A stretch of 52,570 bases of DNA from Clostridium celatum DSM 1785. Lineage in GTDB: Bacteria; Bacillota; Clostridia; Clostridiales; Clostridiaceae. The translations under genes were made by a program, and so were the position numbers. Under the pieces are notes generated by a model. That model was not told the DNA's origin. It worked only from the letters and a program-made list of their open reading frames with translations, and ran no database searches. The stretch lies in assembly GCF_000320405.1 (NCBI RefSeq), contig NZ_KB291598.1, forward strand, positions 1-52,570, read 5' to 3'. This document shows, piece by piece, positions 20,565 to 28,887 of the stretch; the stretch's first letter is position 1, and every line of letters begins with the position of its first letter.

Positions 20565-21152
20565 ATGAATGCACAAATAAGATTTAAAAAATTAATTCAA
20601 ACAGCATTACTTGCAGCATTGTGCTTTGTATCATTTACTTATTTACAAATTAAAATTCCTATGCCAGGTGGAGATGCAACTTCACTTCACATTGGAAATG
20701 CTTTTTGTGTTTTAGCAGCTTTACTACTTGGGGGATGGTATGGTGGACTTGCTGGAGCAATAGGTATGACAATTGCAGATTTACTTGACCCAGTATATAT
20801 AACAGTAGCACCAAAAACATTTGTATTAAAATTATGTATTGGTTTAATAACAGGATTAATTGCACATAAAATTGCTAAGATTAGTGAAAGTGATGATAAG
20901 AAATATATTTTAAAGTGGAGTATTATTTCATCAATTGGAGGATTAGCTTTTAATGTAATTGCAGATCCTATTGTTGGATTTTTTTATAAGCAATATGTTT
21001 TAGGACAACCACAAGATGCTGCTGTTATTTTAGCAAAATTAAGTGCAGTAACTACATTTGTAAATGCGGTAGTATCTGTAATATTAGTTGCAATTATTTA
21101 TAATGCAATAAGACCAATTTTAAAGAAATCAGGTTTATTATTACCTGTTTAA
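20565..21152 (+). CDS. ECF transporter S component
   Basis: A 195-aa membrane protein, with six helices predicted by eye, of the energy-coupling-factor substrate-binding type. The N-terminus RFKKLIQTALLAALCFVSFT is followed by IPMPGGDATSLHIGNAFCVL and GGWYGGLAGAIGMTIADLLD, typical of S components for vitamins. It would bind a vitamin or precursor and pair with the shared EcfA/A'/T module, which is not in this window. No riboswitch that would reveal the substrate is recognisable in the 100-nt leader. The RBS AAAGGGGG precedes the ATG. Confidence 0.8.
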   Translation: MNAQIRFKKLIQTALLAALCFVSFTYLQIKIPMPGGDATSLHIGNAFCVLAALLLGGWYGGLAGAIGMTIADLLDPVYITVAPKTFVLKLCIGLITGLIAHKIAKISESDDKKYILKWSIISSIGGLAFNVIADPIVGFFYKQYVLGQPQDAAVILAKLSAVTTFVNAVVSVILVAIIYNAIRPILKKSGLLLPV

Positions 21153-21166
21153 TATTAAGAGTAATA

Positions 21167-21201
21167 AAATGTACTTACAGAGTTTTGTAAGTACATTTTT
21201 T
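21167..21201 (+). terminator. Terminator after the ECF gene
   Basis: AAAATGTACTTAC (21167-21179) pairs perfectly with GTAAGTACATTTT, followed by T-rich sequence. The rest of the 315-nt gap to 21467 is AT-rich with no feature seen. Confidence 0.85.
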
Positions 21202-21467
21202 ATATTTAAAATACTTTATTATTTGAATTTTATTTACAAATTAAAAATGTATATTTGTTTTAGTAACTATTTTAAGATATAACAAAGTATGATTAGTAAG
21301 TCCAATAGCAGTGATGTTTGTAGATTTAAAATATAGTTTTTTCATGTATTATGAGTAATATTATGGAACTTATATATACTAAATATATAAATTAAAATTT
21401 ACTACTAAATAAATTAATACTTTAAATTTACATAAAATTAGAATTTGAGTTACATGAGGTGATATTA

Positions 21468-22295
21468 GTGTTAAATAAAATATCAAGACGATTAAATCTC
21501 ATAATAATATTAGTTATTATTTTAATAATTAGCTTTACTTCTACAACATCTAAAATATATAATGCAGAGAAAATTAATAGTTATAAAGTAGATACAACTT
21601 GGATAACTGATAAACCAATAGCACATAGAGGTTTACATAATAAGATATATCCAGAAAATTCAATGGCAGCTTTTAATAATGCAATAAAAAATGGATATCC
21701 AATAGAATTAGATGTTAATTTTACAAAAGATATGAATGTAGTAGTTATTCATGATAATAATCTAGAGAGATTAACTGGAGTTTCTAAAAAGGTTAAAGAT
21801 GTTACATATAATGAATTAAAAAATTTAAAGATATTAAATACAGAGCAAAGTATTCCATTATTTAAGGATGTCCTAAGGCTTGTAGATGGGAAAGTACCTA
21901 TATTAATAGAGATAAAAGGCTGTGAAAATATCAGTGCTCTTTGTTGTGAAGTTAATAATATACTTCAGGGGTATAAGGGAGACTTTGCAATTCAATCCTT
22001 TGATAGTAGCGTTATTACATGGTACTCAAAAAATGTACCAGAAGTTAAAAAAGGTATTTTAATAAATGATATTAATGATGAAGGATCTTTGAAAAGTTAT
22101 AAGAAAATTATTTCTAATACTTATGATAAAGCAGATTTTATATCAATTAACATAAATAGTTTAGAAGACAAAAGAATTCAAGATTTAAGAAAGACGGGAT
22201 ATACAATAATATCATGGACAATACAAAGTGAAGATAAAAAACTAAAAGCTAAAAATTATTCAGATAATTATATATTTGATAATGATAAAATATAA
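21468..22295 (+). CDS. Membrane-anchored glycerophosphodiester phosphodiesterase
   Basis: A 275-aa enzyme that hydrolyses glycerophosphodiesters to glycerol 3-phosphate and an alcohol. An N-terminal membrane helix (residues about 8-27) holds the catalytic domain outside. Motifs include AHRGLHNKIYPENS (HRG...EN), ELDVNFTKDMNVVVIHDNNL (ELD and HD), LIEIKG and IISWTI. I chose GTG 21468 because GAGGTGA ends 5 nt before it; a GTG at 21459 lies inside that RBS. Substrates could be lipid head groups or teichoic acid fragments. Confidence 0.88.
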   Translation: MLNKISRRLNLIIILVIILIISFTSTTSKIYNAEKINSYKVDTTWITDKPIAHRGLHNKIYPENSMAAFNNAIKNGYPIELDVNFTKDMNVVVIHDNNLERLTGVSKKVKDVTYNELKNLKILNTEQSIPLFKDVLRLVDGKVPILIEIKGCENISALCCEVNNILQGYKGDFAIQSFDSSVITWYSKNVPEVKKGILINDINDEGSLKSYKKIISNTYDKADFISININSLEDKRIQDLRKTGYTIISWTIQSEDKKLKAKNYSDNYIFDNDKI

Positions 22296-22316
22296 AAGAT
22301 TTAAGAGTTCAATTGT

Positions 22317-22341
22317 AAAGGGGTGATATAATCACCCCTTT
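22317..22341. terminator. Bidirectional terminator overlapping a stop codon
   Basis: AAAGGGGTGAT, a 3-nt loop and ATCACCCCTTT form a compact stem shared by the convergent GDPD gene (+) and the exported protein gene (-). The TGA stop of the minus-strand gene lies within the stem. Confidence 0.85.
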
Positions 22342-23189
22342 AATAATTCATCAGTGGATAAAATAACAGTTCCATTAATATTAGAAAAAGTTTCTGTTAT
22401 TTTACTAGTAGCATTTTGGGTTCCAGGTAAAAATGATAATTTTATATCATAATTTTCAACTATGGTCATTTCTTGTATAATCCAGTTATTATCAATAGTT
22501 ACATACATTATTATACTATTAAAAATAGGTGTCTCAACACTACCAGAGGATGTCATTATCTCATTAACATATGCTTTTGTAGCAAGAAGAGGATTTAAAG
22601 AGAATGAAAGTGTATATAAGTTATTATCTTTCTTTTCAATATGTTTAGAAAGAATAGTATTAGAATCAACTATATATCTAATAAAAGCAGTGGGCAATCC
22701 ACCATATCGTTTTCTATATTCATCTTTAGATATTATTTCAGACTTACCATTCCAAGAGGCAGTGTCCTTAGAAATATGAGTTCCTTGTAAAATAGTAATA
22801 TCATTACCATTATAAAAAATTCTATTAGCTAGTTGTTTAAAAATACTATAGCTTATAGCTTCAGAAAAATAATTTTCACCATCATACTTTTTACTTCCCT
22901 TAATACTTTGAGAAAATCCAGATGCTTTTATATAACCTGTACTTTCAGACGTGAAAGATTTGGAACTTAATAAATAATATCTTGCTATTTTAAAGTTAGT
23001 TAAGGCATCATAATTTGAAGGAGTTTTGGATGAAAAATCATCAGATTCTATTTCCGGAGGAATAGGATTATCTTCAATATTTTTTATAGAATTTAAATTT
23101 ATACTACAATTAATAGAGGTAGAAGAAAGGAAAACTACACAAATAAAAGTTATAAAAACTCTTATTAAAAATTTTTTTTGATTTGACAA
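22332..23189 (-). CDS. Exported protein of unknown function
   Basis: A 285-aa protein with a signal peptide: basic SNQKKFLIRV, then a hydrophobic stretch to about residue 25 ending STSINCS. The Cys there could be lipidated, but the lipobox is weak. The mature part is Ser-rich at first, then mixed alpha/beta with segments such as GSKKYDGENYFSEAISYSIF and TLSFSLNPLLATKAYVNEIM. I recognise no family with certainty; the general look is of a LolA/LppX-like exported lipid-handling fold, but that is a guess. It is monocistronic, convergent with GDPD. The stop TGA lies inside a terminator. Confidence 0.7.
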   Translation of the reverse strand: MSNQKKFLIRVFITFICVVFLSSTSINCSINLNSIKNIEDNPIPPEIESDDFSSKTPSNYDALTNFKIARYYLLSSKSFTSESTGYIKASGFSQSIKGSKKYDGENYFSEAISYSIFKQLANRIFYNGNDITILQGTHISKDTASWNGKSEIISKDEYRKRYGGLPTAFIRYIVDSNTILSKHIEKKDNNLYTLSFSLNPLLATKAYVNEIMTSSGSVETPIFNSIIMYVTIDNNWIIQEMTIVENYDIKLSFLPGTQNATSKITETFSNINGTVILSTDELLKG

Positions 23190-23320
23190 ATTAACTCGCC
23201 TCCAAGATTTTATAATAGGTATGAAGCATAGTTTAGCATAACGAAAATATTATATCAAGTAATTAGAAAATGGTTTAATTTAAATTATAATTTAGTAGTT
23301 ATTCTTATGTATTTAAAGTA

Positions 23321-23362
23321 AAGAGCACCTAGCAAGATTAAATATTCTTACTAGGTGCTCTT
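23321..23362 (-). terminator. Terminator of the nuclease operon
   Basis: AAGAGCACCTAG (23321-23332) and CTAGGTGCTCTT (23351-23362) form a 12-bp stem, extended by AAGA/TCTT. It lies 55 nt beyond the nuclease stop. Confidence 0.75.
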
Positions 23363-23416
23363 ATTATAGTATTTAATTTATATTAGGTATAAGATTATTT
23401 AAATATAGCTATATGC

Positions 23417-24451
23417 TTACCTTGAGGCTTTTCTATATCCAGCAGCAATAGCTTCATCTTCACTATTAAAAATAACAAGATAGTTAGAATCAGCCATATT
23501 TTCATAATCTCTTTGGCCAGGACAGTGATAAATTTTAGATTTAGAATTTCCTCTTATGACAGTTGCTACATCAGAATTATTATCAGAATCATTATTAATA
23601 TTTGAACTAGTGCTATTAGAAGTACTTGAATCATTAGTTGAATCAGTTGATGAATCAGTATTTATTATTTCTTCACCACTAAGGGCACTATTACCAGTTG
23701 CATAATCTATTGTAATTCCAGGTTGTATGTTATAAACAAATACGTTGAATTCAATACCTTCACCATCATCTTCTACAGATTTTGCTTCCATTTGAACGCC
23801 TGTAGCAACAAGATTATTTCCTTCAAATACTGGTGTAACTCTATATAAGACATGATTATTTGTTTCTTTTATATAGTCAGCAACCATATTTTCAAATGGT
23901 AACATTCCTTCAACATTAAAGTATCTTGTACCAGTAATTAAGTTTTCTTTATTTGCATTTTCAGCAGTTAATTGGAAACCAATTAAATGAGATCTATTAT
24001 ATAGGTATTTTCCACTTATGATATCATATTTAACTGATTGCCAACCGCTAGGTTTAACTGAACTTATAGATTCTCTGTTTTCAGTAGGCATTAAATCAGT
24101 TCCTATATTTGCAAAGGCAACACCACATCTTCCTAAACTATCTAATGGGCTATATTCTTCAAAGGAAGTAGTTGTTAAATCAGAGTCAGAAAAGTTAGGA
24201 ACATTATCATTTAAAACTACATAGTCATTTCCAGAGTATGCTGGAATATCAGCAATATCCGTATTAAGTTTATTACCATTTTCATTAGAATTAGATGAAG
24301 GTACATTATTAGAAGAAGAGTCTTCAACTACTTGTCCACCATTTGTAGTAGAAGGAATATCAATTGTAGAACAACCAATAAATGTATTTAGGCATAGGAA
24401 TACGCCTAAAAGAACAATTGTTAAATTTTTTAGTTTAAATAAATTTTTCAT
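23417..24451 (-). CDS. DNA/RNA non-specific endonuclease lipoprotein
   Basis: A 344-aa surface nuclease of the EndA/NucA beta-beta-alpha-metal family. The N-terminus is a lipoprotein signal with Cys27 (FIGC), followed by a Ser/Asn-rich tether to about residue 65. The catalytic part (about 70-255) contains YNRSHLIGFQL with His155, a variant of the DRGH motif with Asn-Arg-Ser-His, and metal-ligand Asn170 in NKENLITGTRYFN. A Ser/Thr/Asn/Asp linker (about 270-300) leads to a C-terminal module SKIYHCPGQRDY ... FNSEDEAIAAGYRKA, the Ada-like module often fused to such nucleases. It may feed on DNA, help DNA uptake or attack neighbours. It is co-transcribed behind a 138-aa gene with a 2-nt gap. Confidence 0.88.
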   Translation of the reverse strand: MKNLFKLKNLTIVLLGVFLCLNTFIGCSTIDIPSTTNGGQVVEDSSSNNVPSSNSNENGNKLNTDIADIPAYSGNDYVVLNDNVPNFSDSDLTTTSFEEYSPLDSLGRCGVAFANIGTDLMPTENRESISSVKPSGWQSVKYDIISGKYLYNRSHLIGFQLTAENANKENLITGTRYFNVEGMLPFENMVADYIKETNNHVLYRVTPVFEGNNLVATGVQMEAKSVEDDGEGIEFNVFVYNIQPGITIDYATGNSALSGEEIINTDSSTDSTNDSSTSNSTSSNINNDSDNNSDVATVIRGNSKSKIYHCPGQRDYENMADSNYLVIFNSEDEAIAAGYRKASR

Positions 24452-24453
24452 TA

Positions 24454-24870
24454 TTATATTCTCCTATAAGTTTCTTTTGTTATTTTTTCATGAGATGAAC
24501 CTACAAAATCTTCAGAATTTATTAATTGCCAAGAATTATTTTTTAAATCAATATCAAAGTATAAATCTGAAGGATAAAGTCTATTCCATTTATAAATAAC
24601 TAAAGTATTAATTTTATTTTCATAATTAAATAATGATTTGTTTTCAACTAAACAGAAGCTAGTTTCATCACATTCATTAAGAAAATCCTCACAAACTTTA
24701 ATATTTCCAGTATCAATATCTTTATATAATTTGTAGGAATATTCATTCATAAAAAGATTAGTGTCTTTAACTATATCCTTTATACTATTTCTAAGTATCT
24801 TATCTTGACTTTGTCTTCTTTTGTTAAACATCATTCCATTTTTATCATCTAAACAAACAATTATATTCAT
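24454..24870 (-). CDS. Conserved hypothetical protein paired with the nuclease
   Basis: A 138-aa soluble protein beginning MNIIVCLDDKNGMMFNKRRQ and ending HEKITKETYRRI. It has no signal peptide and no clear catalytic motif. It is the first gene of a two-gene minus-strand operon; the nuclease ATG comes 2 nt after its stop and the nuclease RBS (AGGAGA) lies inside this gene, so translation is coupled. Similar small proteins seem to accompany clostridial nucleases and are sometimes labelled ribonuclease Z in databases, without support from motifs here. A cytoplasmic inhibitor role is possible but speculative. Confidence 0.65.
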   Translation of the reverse strand: MNIIVCLDDKNGMMFNKRRQSQDKILRNSIKDIVKDTNLFMNEYSYKLYKDIDTGNIKVCEDFLNECDETSFCLVENKSLFNYENKINTLVIYKWNRLYPSDLYFDIDLKNNSWQLINSEDFVGSSHEKITKETYRRI

Positions 24871-25120
24871 AGGTTACCTCCTTCTTTTACTCTTTGTATT
24901 ATATCAAAAATATTAAAATATAGTCATATATATATTTATATTTTAAATTAATGATAGAAAAATTTTATGTGACATATAAATATAAAGTTTTATGTTAAAA
25001 TAATATTAAAATTACTTAAGTATTAGGGATGTAGTATTTAAATGCAATAATAAATATTAAAATACAGATAAATTAAGTGATAAAACAACTGAAAATATAG
25101 AGACTTGGAGAGGGATTTTG

Positions 25121-25750
25121 ATGAATACAATAATATATTTAACTAGACATGGACAAACTTTATGGAATATAGAGAAAAGATTGCAAGGAAGAGGAAATTC
25201 ACCATTAACAGAAGATGGAATAGAAAGAGCTAAAGAACTGAGAGATAGAATTAAAGGAATGAATATAGATGTTATATATTCAAGTCCAATAGAAAGAGCA
25301 CTTAATACTGCAAATATAATTAAGGGTGATAAAAATATAGAAGTAATAACTGATGATGGTCTTATGGAGATGTGCTTTGGTGATTATGAAGGAAGAAGAA
25401 CAGATGAAGTTATGAAAGAAAATCCTAGTTGGGATATAGGTCTTATTATGAAAGGTAATACTATATTATCTGCACCTAATGGAGAAAATTTAGCAGAAGT
25501 TAGGGATAGAGTATCAAAAACTATGGATAGAATTATAGAAGAAAATAGGGGTAAAACTATTTTAATAGTAGCTCATGGAATAACTCTTAAGGCTTTGATG
25601 TATTATTTCAAAGATGATGAAGTAAATGATGAAGTTATGGGACAAGCAACTTTAACTAAAATAAATATAGATGAAAATAATAATTTTCATATAGAGTATA
25701 AAAATGATAATAGCCATTTTACAGTAAAAGAACAAAAGTTAGGATGGTAA
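25121..25750 (+). CDS. Histidine phosphatase (phosphoglycerate mutase-like)
   Basis: A 209-aa member of branch 1 of the histidine phosphatase superfamily. The phospho-His motif is LTRHGQT, followed by WNIEKRLQGRGNSPLTEDGI, IYSSPIERALNTA, the second acidic motif MEMCFGDYEGR, and the second His in VAHGITLKAL. Members include cofactor-dependent mutases, alpha-ribazole phosphatase and broad phosphatases; the sequence alone does not tell which. No cobalamin genes are nearby. I start at ATG 25121 (RBS GAGAGGG) rather than the adjacent TTG 25118. Confidence 0.88.
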   Translation: MNTIIYLTRHGQTLWNIEKRLQGRGNSPLTEDGIERAKELRDRIKGMNIDVIYSSPIERALNTANIIKGDKNIEVITDDGLMEMCFGDYEGRRTDEVMKENPSWDIGLIMKGNTILSAPNGENLAEVRDRVSKTMDRIIEENRGKTILIVAHGITLKALMYYFKDDEVNDEVMGQATLTKINIDENNNFHIEYKNDNSHFTVKEQKLGW

Positions 25751-25894
25751 ATTCAGATATTGTTATAGAAAATTATTAAAATTAAAGTAATAAATAATAT
25801 GTAGATTTTATTCTTCATATAACTAGTAAGAAGTGATACTAAATTTGTAGTTAAATTAAAAAAATGAAAACTTAAAAATATTAATAAGTAGAAT

Positions 25895-25940
25895 AAAAAT
25901 ACTATTTCCAAAGAGAAGTTTATTTGGAAATAGTATTTTT
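25895..25940. terminator. Bidirectional terminator
   Basis: An 18-bp perfect stem AAAAATACTATTTCCAAA with its complement at 25923-25940 lies between the phosphatase (+) and the guanylate-kinase-like gene (-). The stop codon of the latter (25920-25922) sits in the loop next to the stem. Confidence 0.85.
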
Positions 25941-26567
25941 TATAATCTCAACTAAATCTAATAATACAAAATCAATTCTATTATTAGCATTAATAACAAA
26001 ATCGGATTTATCTTTATAACTCATAATATGTAAATTAGTTGTTCTTGTTATCATTGATAGAGTATCATCATTTCTAAAACTCATTCGTTTTTCCATGACA
26101 TCTACAGGAACATCAAGATAAATGGTAATTGCTTGAGTATTTAAAAGTTCTTTCATTTTAATGGCTCCTTTATCATCTAAAACAATAATTGAGTTACCAT
26201 TAAGTAAAGATGAGTTTATAGAGTTTAAGCAAGTTCCATAGTAGTTTCCGAAGTTCTCAACATACTCTAAAAAATCTCCGTTATTGATTTTTGATTCAAA
26301 ATCAACTCTATCATAGAAGTAGTAATCAGTGCCATGGGTTTCGTTTTCTCTTGGATTTCTTGAAGTAGAAGTAATAATTTTTCTAAATGGAGATTTATTT
26401 AAATTGTCAATAACTAAATTTAAATTTTCTAACATTGCTAATTTAGAAGAATCATCAACTTGGTTAATTAGATTATTTAAGATAGTAATATCCTTATGAA
26501 CTAGAAAGTTAGAAATTAAGCTTTTTCCTGCAGCAGATGGCCCAACCAATATAAATAATTTATTCAT
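25920..26567 (-). CDS. Guanylate kinase-like protein
   Basis: A 215-aa P-loop nucleotide kinase of the guanylate kinase fold. The P-loop is VGPSAAGKS (residues 8-16). The GMP-binding motif is TSTSRNPRENETHGTDYYF, followed by FLEYVENFGNYYGT and the lid region KRMSFRNDD. Housekeeping Gmk is similar in length, but this protein has an atypical segment after the P-loop (NNLINQVDDSSKLAMLENLN) and no rpoZ neighbour. It may therefore be a second, specialised paralogue. ATG 26567 is preferred over the GTG 9 nt upstream because AAAGGTG then acts as the RBS. Confidence 0.8.
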   Translation of the reverse strand: MNKLFILVGPSAAGKSLISNFLVHKDITILNNLINQVDDSSKLAMLENLNLVIDNLNKSPFRKIITSTSRNPRENETHGTDYYFYDRVDFESKINNGDFLEYVENFGNYYGTCLNSINSSLLNGNSIIVLDDKGAIKMKELLNTQAITIYLDVPVDVMEKRMSFRNDDTLSMITRTTNLHIMSYKDKSDFVINANNRIDFVLLDLVEIIKNTISK

Positions 26568-26681
26568 AATAAACACCTTTTTTAAAATTTTTATAATATA
26601 TGATTTGTATATTATATCATGTTTTTTTTAGGAAACAATAACTAATGAATAGTAAATTAAATAAAGACTAAGAGGTGCATG

Positions 26682-27335
26682 ATGGAGAGAAAATTATTAT
26701 ATATAAGTGTTAATTCAAAGCCGGAAGAATTATCAGCTTCTAAAACTGTAGCAAGAAAATTTATAAATAGCTTTTTAGAAAAGCATAATGACTTTAAAGT
26801 TGAGGAAGTAGATTTATATAAGGAACATATTCCAAGGTTAGAATATCAATATTTTGAAGATAGAAATTGTGTAATTAGTGAAGAAGCTGCGAAGAAATTA
26901 CCAGAAAAAGATCAAAAGGAAATACGAAGAATAAGAGAGTTATGTGACCAATTTATAAGTGCAGAAATGTATGTTATAGCATCTCCAATGTGGAGTTTAT
27001 CATTTCCTGCACCATTAAAGGAATACATAGATTGTATAGTTCAAGCTAATAAGACTATTTCTTTTGAAAAAGGTAAAAAACCAAAGGGATTATTAGATGA
27101 TAAAAAGAGAGCTTTAGTTTATATACAATCTTCAGGTGGTAATATACCATGGGCGCTAGATCCGATAATGGATAAAGGAGAAAATTATATAGCTAAAATA
27201 ATGAAGACTATTGGTATTAAGCATGTTCAAGAGCTTAAAATAGATGGAACAGGTACAACTGAAGAGGAAAGAGAAAATGCTATAAAAAAAGCTGAAGAAA
27301 AAATTGATACAATGATGGTTGATATAGATTTATAA
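26682..27335 (+). CDS. FMN-dependent NADH-azoreductase (AzoR-like flavodoxin fold)
   Basis: A 217-aa flavodoxin-like quinone/azo reductase that uses NAD(P)H and FMN. The N-terminus has the AzoR pattern LLYISVNSKPEELSASKTVA. ASPMWSLSFPAPLKEYIDCI is the family core around the flavin, and QSSGGNIPW is the second FMN loop. Length is normal. It may detoxify quinones or azo compounds. Two adjacent ATG codons (26679, 26682) follow the RBS AGAGGTG; the second has the better spacing. Confidence 0.87.
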   Translation: MERKLLYISVNSKPEELSASKTVARKFINSFLEKHNDFKVEEVDLYKEHIPRLEYQYFEDRNCVISEEAAKKLPEKDQKEIRRIRELCDQFISAEMYVIASPMWSLSFPAPLKEYIDCIVQANKTISFEKGKKPKGLLDDKKRALVYIQSSGGNIPWALDPIMDKGENYIAKIMKTIGIKHVQELKIDGTGTTEEERENAIKKAEEKIDTMMVDIDL

Positions 27336-27363
27336 AAAAATATTTGTTTGACAAATATTTTTT
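27335..27363 (+). terminator. Terminator of azoR
   Basis: AAAAAATATTTG and CAAATATTTTTT form a 12-bp stem with a 5-nt loop, overlapping the stop region of azoR. Confidence 0.8.
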
Positions 27364-27393
27364 ATAATATAAACTAAATTTAGTCGAGTAGCA

Positions 27394-27432
27394 AGAAAGC
27401 GTAAATCCAGATATATTTGCGCTTTCTTTTTT
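27394..27432 (+). terminator. Second hairpin with T-run
   Basis: AGAAAGCGTAAAT (27394-27406) and ATTTGCGCTTTCT (27415-27427) form a 13-bp stem with one G-U pair, then TTTTT. It is about 60 nt after the azoR terminator, so it is either a backup terminator or the end of a short RNA. I see no good promoter between the two. Confidence 0.7.
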
Positions 27433-27497
27433 GTGTTTAGGTTTAAATGGCTTATAAATATGGTTATGGTAGCTTTCCCAAAAATACTCCTGAGGCA

Positions 27498-27572
27498 AAG
27501 AAAAAGCTGATGGAAATAAATCCATCAGCTTCGAACAGAAAACAAACTTAAAACAGAAAGGAACTGTTTTAA
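27498..27572 (-). terminator. Minus-strand terminator hairpins after the wHTH gene
   Basis: On the minus strand AAGCTGATGGA pairs with TCCATCAGCTT (27504-27531) and is followed by TTTCTTT. A second hairpin, TTAAAACAG/CTGTTTTAA, lies at 27548-27572. Together they would end transcription from the small gene at 27872. No gene is seen in 27336-27692. Confidence 0.65.
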
Positions 27573-27692
27573 AATCACAAGTAAACAAACAGAATTAATC
27601 TGAAAGTTTACTATTTACAACGAGAAATTATATCATAATTAATATGATACAACAATATAAAAAATCATTAAAAAACGTAGCAAAAATAAATT

Positions 27693-27872
27693 TTATTTAG
27701 CTGGTTCCCATTTACAACGAACTGGTGAAACAATAGCTTCATCCTTCTTAAGTTCTTTAAAAGCTTTATCTATATCTTTACGATCAAGTCCTGATAATTT
27801 TTCAACTTCACCAGCACTAATTGGCTTTCCAGATTCTCTCATAACATTTAAAATAGTTTCTTTAATATCCAT
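27693..27872 (-). CDS. Small winged-helix-like protein (59 aa)
   Basis: ATG at 27872 follows a strong RBS (CGGAGG). It begins MDIKETILNVMRESGKPISA; the middle reads EVEKLSGLDRKDIDKAFKE and the end SPVRCKWEPAK. The pattern of three short helices with a turn (SAGEVEKLSGLDRKDIDKAF) fits a minimal winged helix-turn-helix, as in short clostridial MarR/ArsR-like proteins. The ending CxWEPAK is characteristic of that group as I know it. DNA or RNA binding is inferred. It is divergent from the AIM24 gene. Confidence 0.75.
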   Translation of the reverse strand: MDIKETILNVMRESGKPISAGEVEKLSGLDRKDIDKAFKELKKDEAIVSPVRCKWEPAK

Positions 27873-28042
27873 AATAAACCTCCGATGTTAATAATTATTA
27901 TTAATTAATATTATATATTCATTATAGACATAAATCAATAAATATAATCAATATTAAATTTAATAAATAAAAATATAGTATAATATTATTATAAAATTAG
28001 TCTGGTTTATGAAATTTAATAATGTATATTGGAGGAATTATA

Positions 28043-28798
28043 ATGATTACATATAAAAATTTATATGATAATAAGAACATTGAAGTTATAGCAAGTAAAG
28101 GTGGAGTCAAGGTCCTTGAGTATAAGAGAGATTTAAGTGTAGATACTCAAAGTGCAATAAATGCATACTTTGCATCAGAAATGAATGTAAGAAAGAGACA
28201 AGTGCTAATTGAATTAAATGGAGATGCATACACAATAAGTGCAGGAGCAATGCAATGGACTGCAGGTGCTGTGAAAATGGTAGCAGATGTTAAAGGAATT
28301 GGAGATTTTTTTGGTAAAGCAATATCTTCAAAGGTGACAAAAGAATCAGCAATTAAGCCTAAGTATGAGGGTAAAGGACTATTGATGTTAGAGCCAACAT
28401 ATAAACATATACTGCTTGAAGATGTTTCAGAATGGAATGGCTTAGTTCTTGATGATGGTCTTTTTCTTGCATGTGAATCTAAAATAAAACAAAAAGTAGT
28501 TGCAAGAACAAATCTTTCTTCTGCAATGCTTGGAAATGAGGGCTTATTTAACTTATGTCTTGAAGGTAATGGGATTGCAGTGTTAGAAAGTCCAGTACCA
28601 AGAGATGAACTTATTGAATTTGATTTACAAAATGATGAGGTTAGAATTGATGGTAATTATGCAATTGCATGGTCTAAGTCTTTAGATTTTAGAGTTGAAA
28701 AATCAAGTAAAAGTTTAATGGGATCTGCTGTTTCAGGAGAAGGGTTTGTAAATGTATATCGTGGAACAGGAAAAATTCTTATGGCTCCTATAGTATAA
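28043..28798 (+). CDS. AIM24 family protein
   Basis: A 251-aa beta-rich protein of the AIM24/DUF124 group (double-psi beta-prism-like fold). In bacteria its function is poorly known; the mitochondrial namesake affects membrane organisation. Typical pieces are GDAYTISAGAMQWTAGAVKM, KGLLMLEPTYKHILLEDVSE, LGNEGLFNLCLEGNGIAVLE and GFVNVYRGTGKILMAP. The start is ATG 28043 with GGAGG 7 nt upstream; a frame-open ATG at 28022 has no RBS. Confidence 0.85.
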   Translation: MITYKNLYDNKNIEVIASKGGVKVLEYKRDLSVDTQSAINAYFASEMNVRKRQVLIELNGDAYTISAGAMQWTAGAVKMVADVKGIGDFFGKAISSKVTKESAIKPKYEGKGLLMLEPTYKHILLEDVSEWNGLVLDDGLFLACESKIKQKVVARTNLSSAMLGNEGLFNLCLEGNGIAVLESPVPRDELIEFDLQNDEVRIDGNYAIAWSKSLDFRVEKSSKSLMGSAVSGEGFVNVYRGTGKILMAPIV

Positions 28799-28841
28799 GC
28801 TATATGAGTTAAATGAAATATATAAATATATTAAATTTAAG

Positions 28842-28887
28842 AAAGGAGATATATTAGCTTTCATAGCTAATATAATTACAAACTATG
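28842..28887 (+). promoter_or_regulatory. SD and start codon separated by a hairpin
   Basis: A strong SD (AAAGGAGAT, 28842-28850) is 36 nt before the ATG of the oxidoreductase gene, too far for normal initiation. Between them ATATTAGCT (28851-28859), a 5-nt loop and AGCTAATAT (28865-28873) form a 9-bp stem. Folding would bring the SD to about 11 nt from ATG 28885. A stop (28873-28875) in the reading frame excludes an upstream start. Confidence 0.55.

Noticed and set aside
27348..27368. Promoter TTGACA/TATAAT for the hairpin at 27394
   Set aside because: The spacer is only 9 nt and the -35 lies within the azoR terminator.
27613..27722. Repeated ATTTACAACGA at about 27614 and 27710
   Set aside because: Only 11 nt in AT-rich DNA, one copy inside a coding region; chance is enough.
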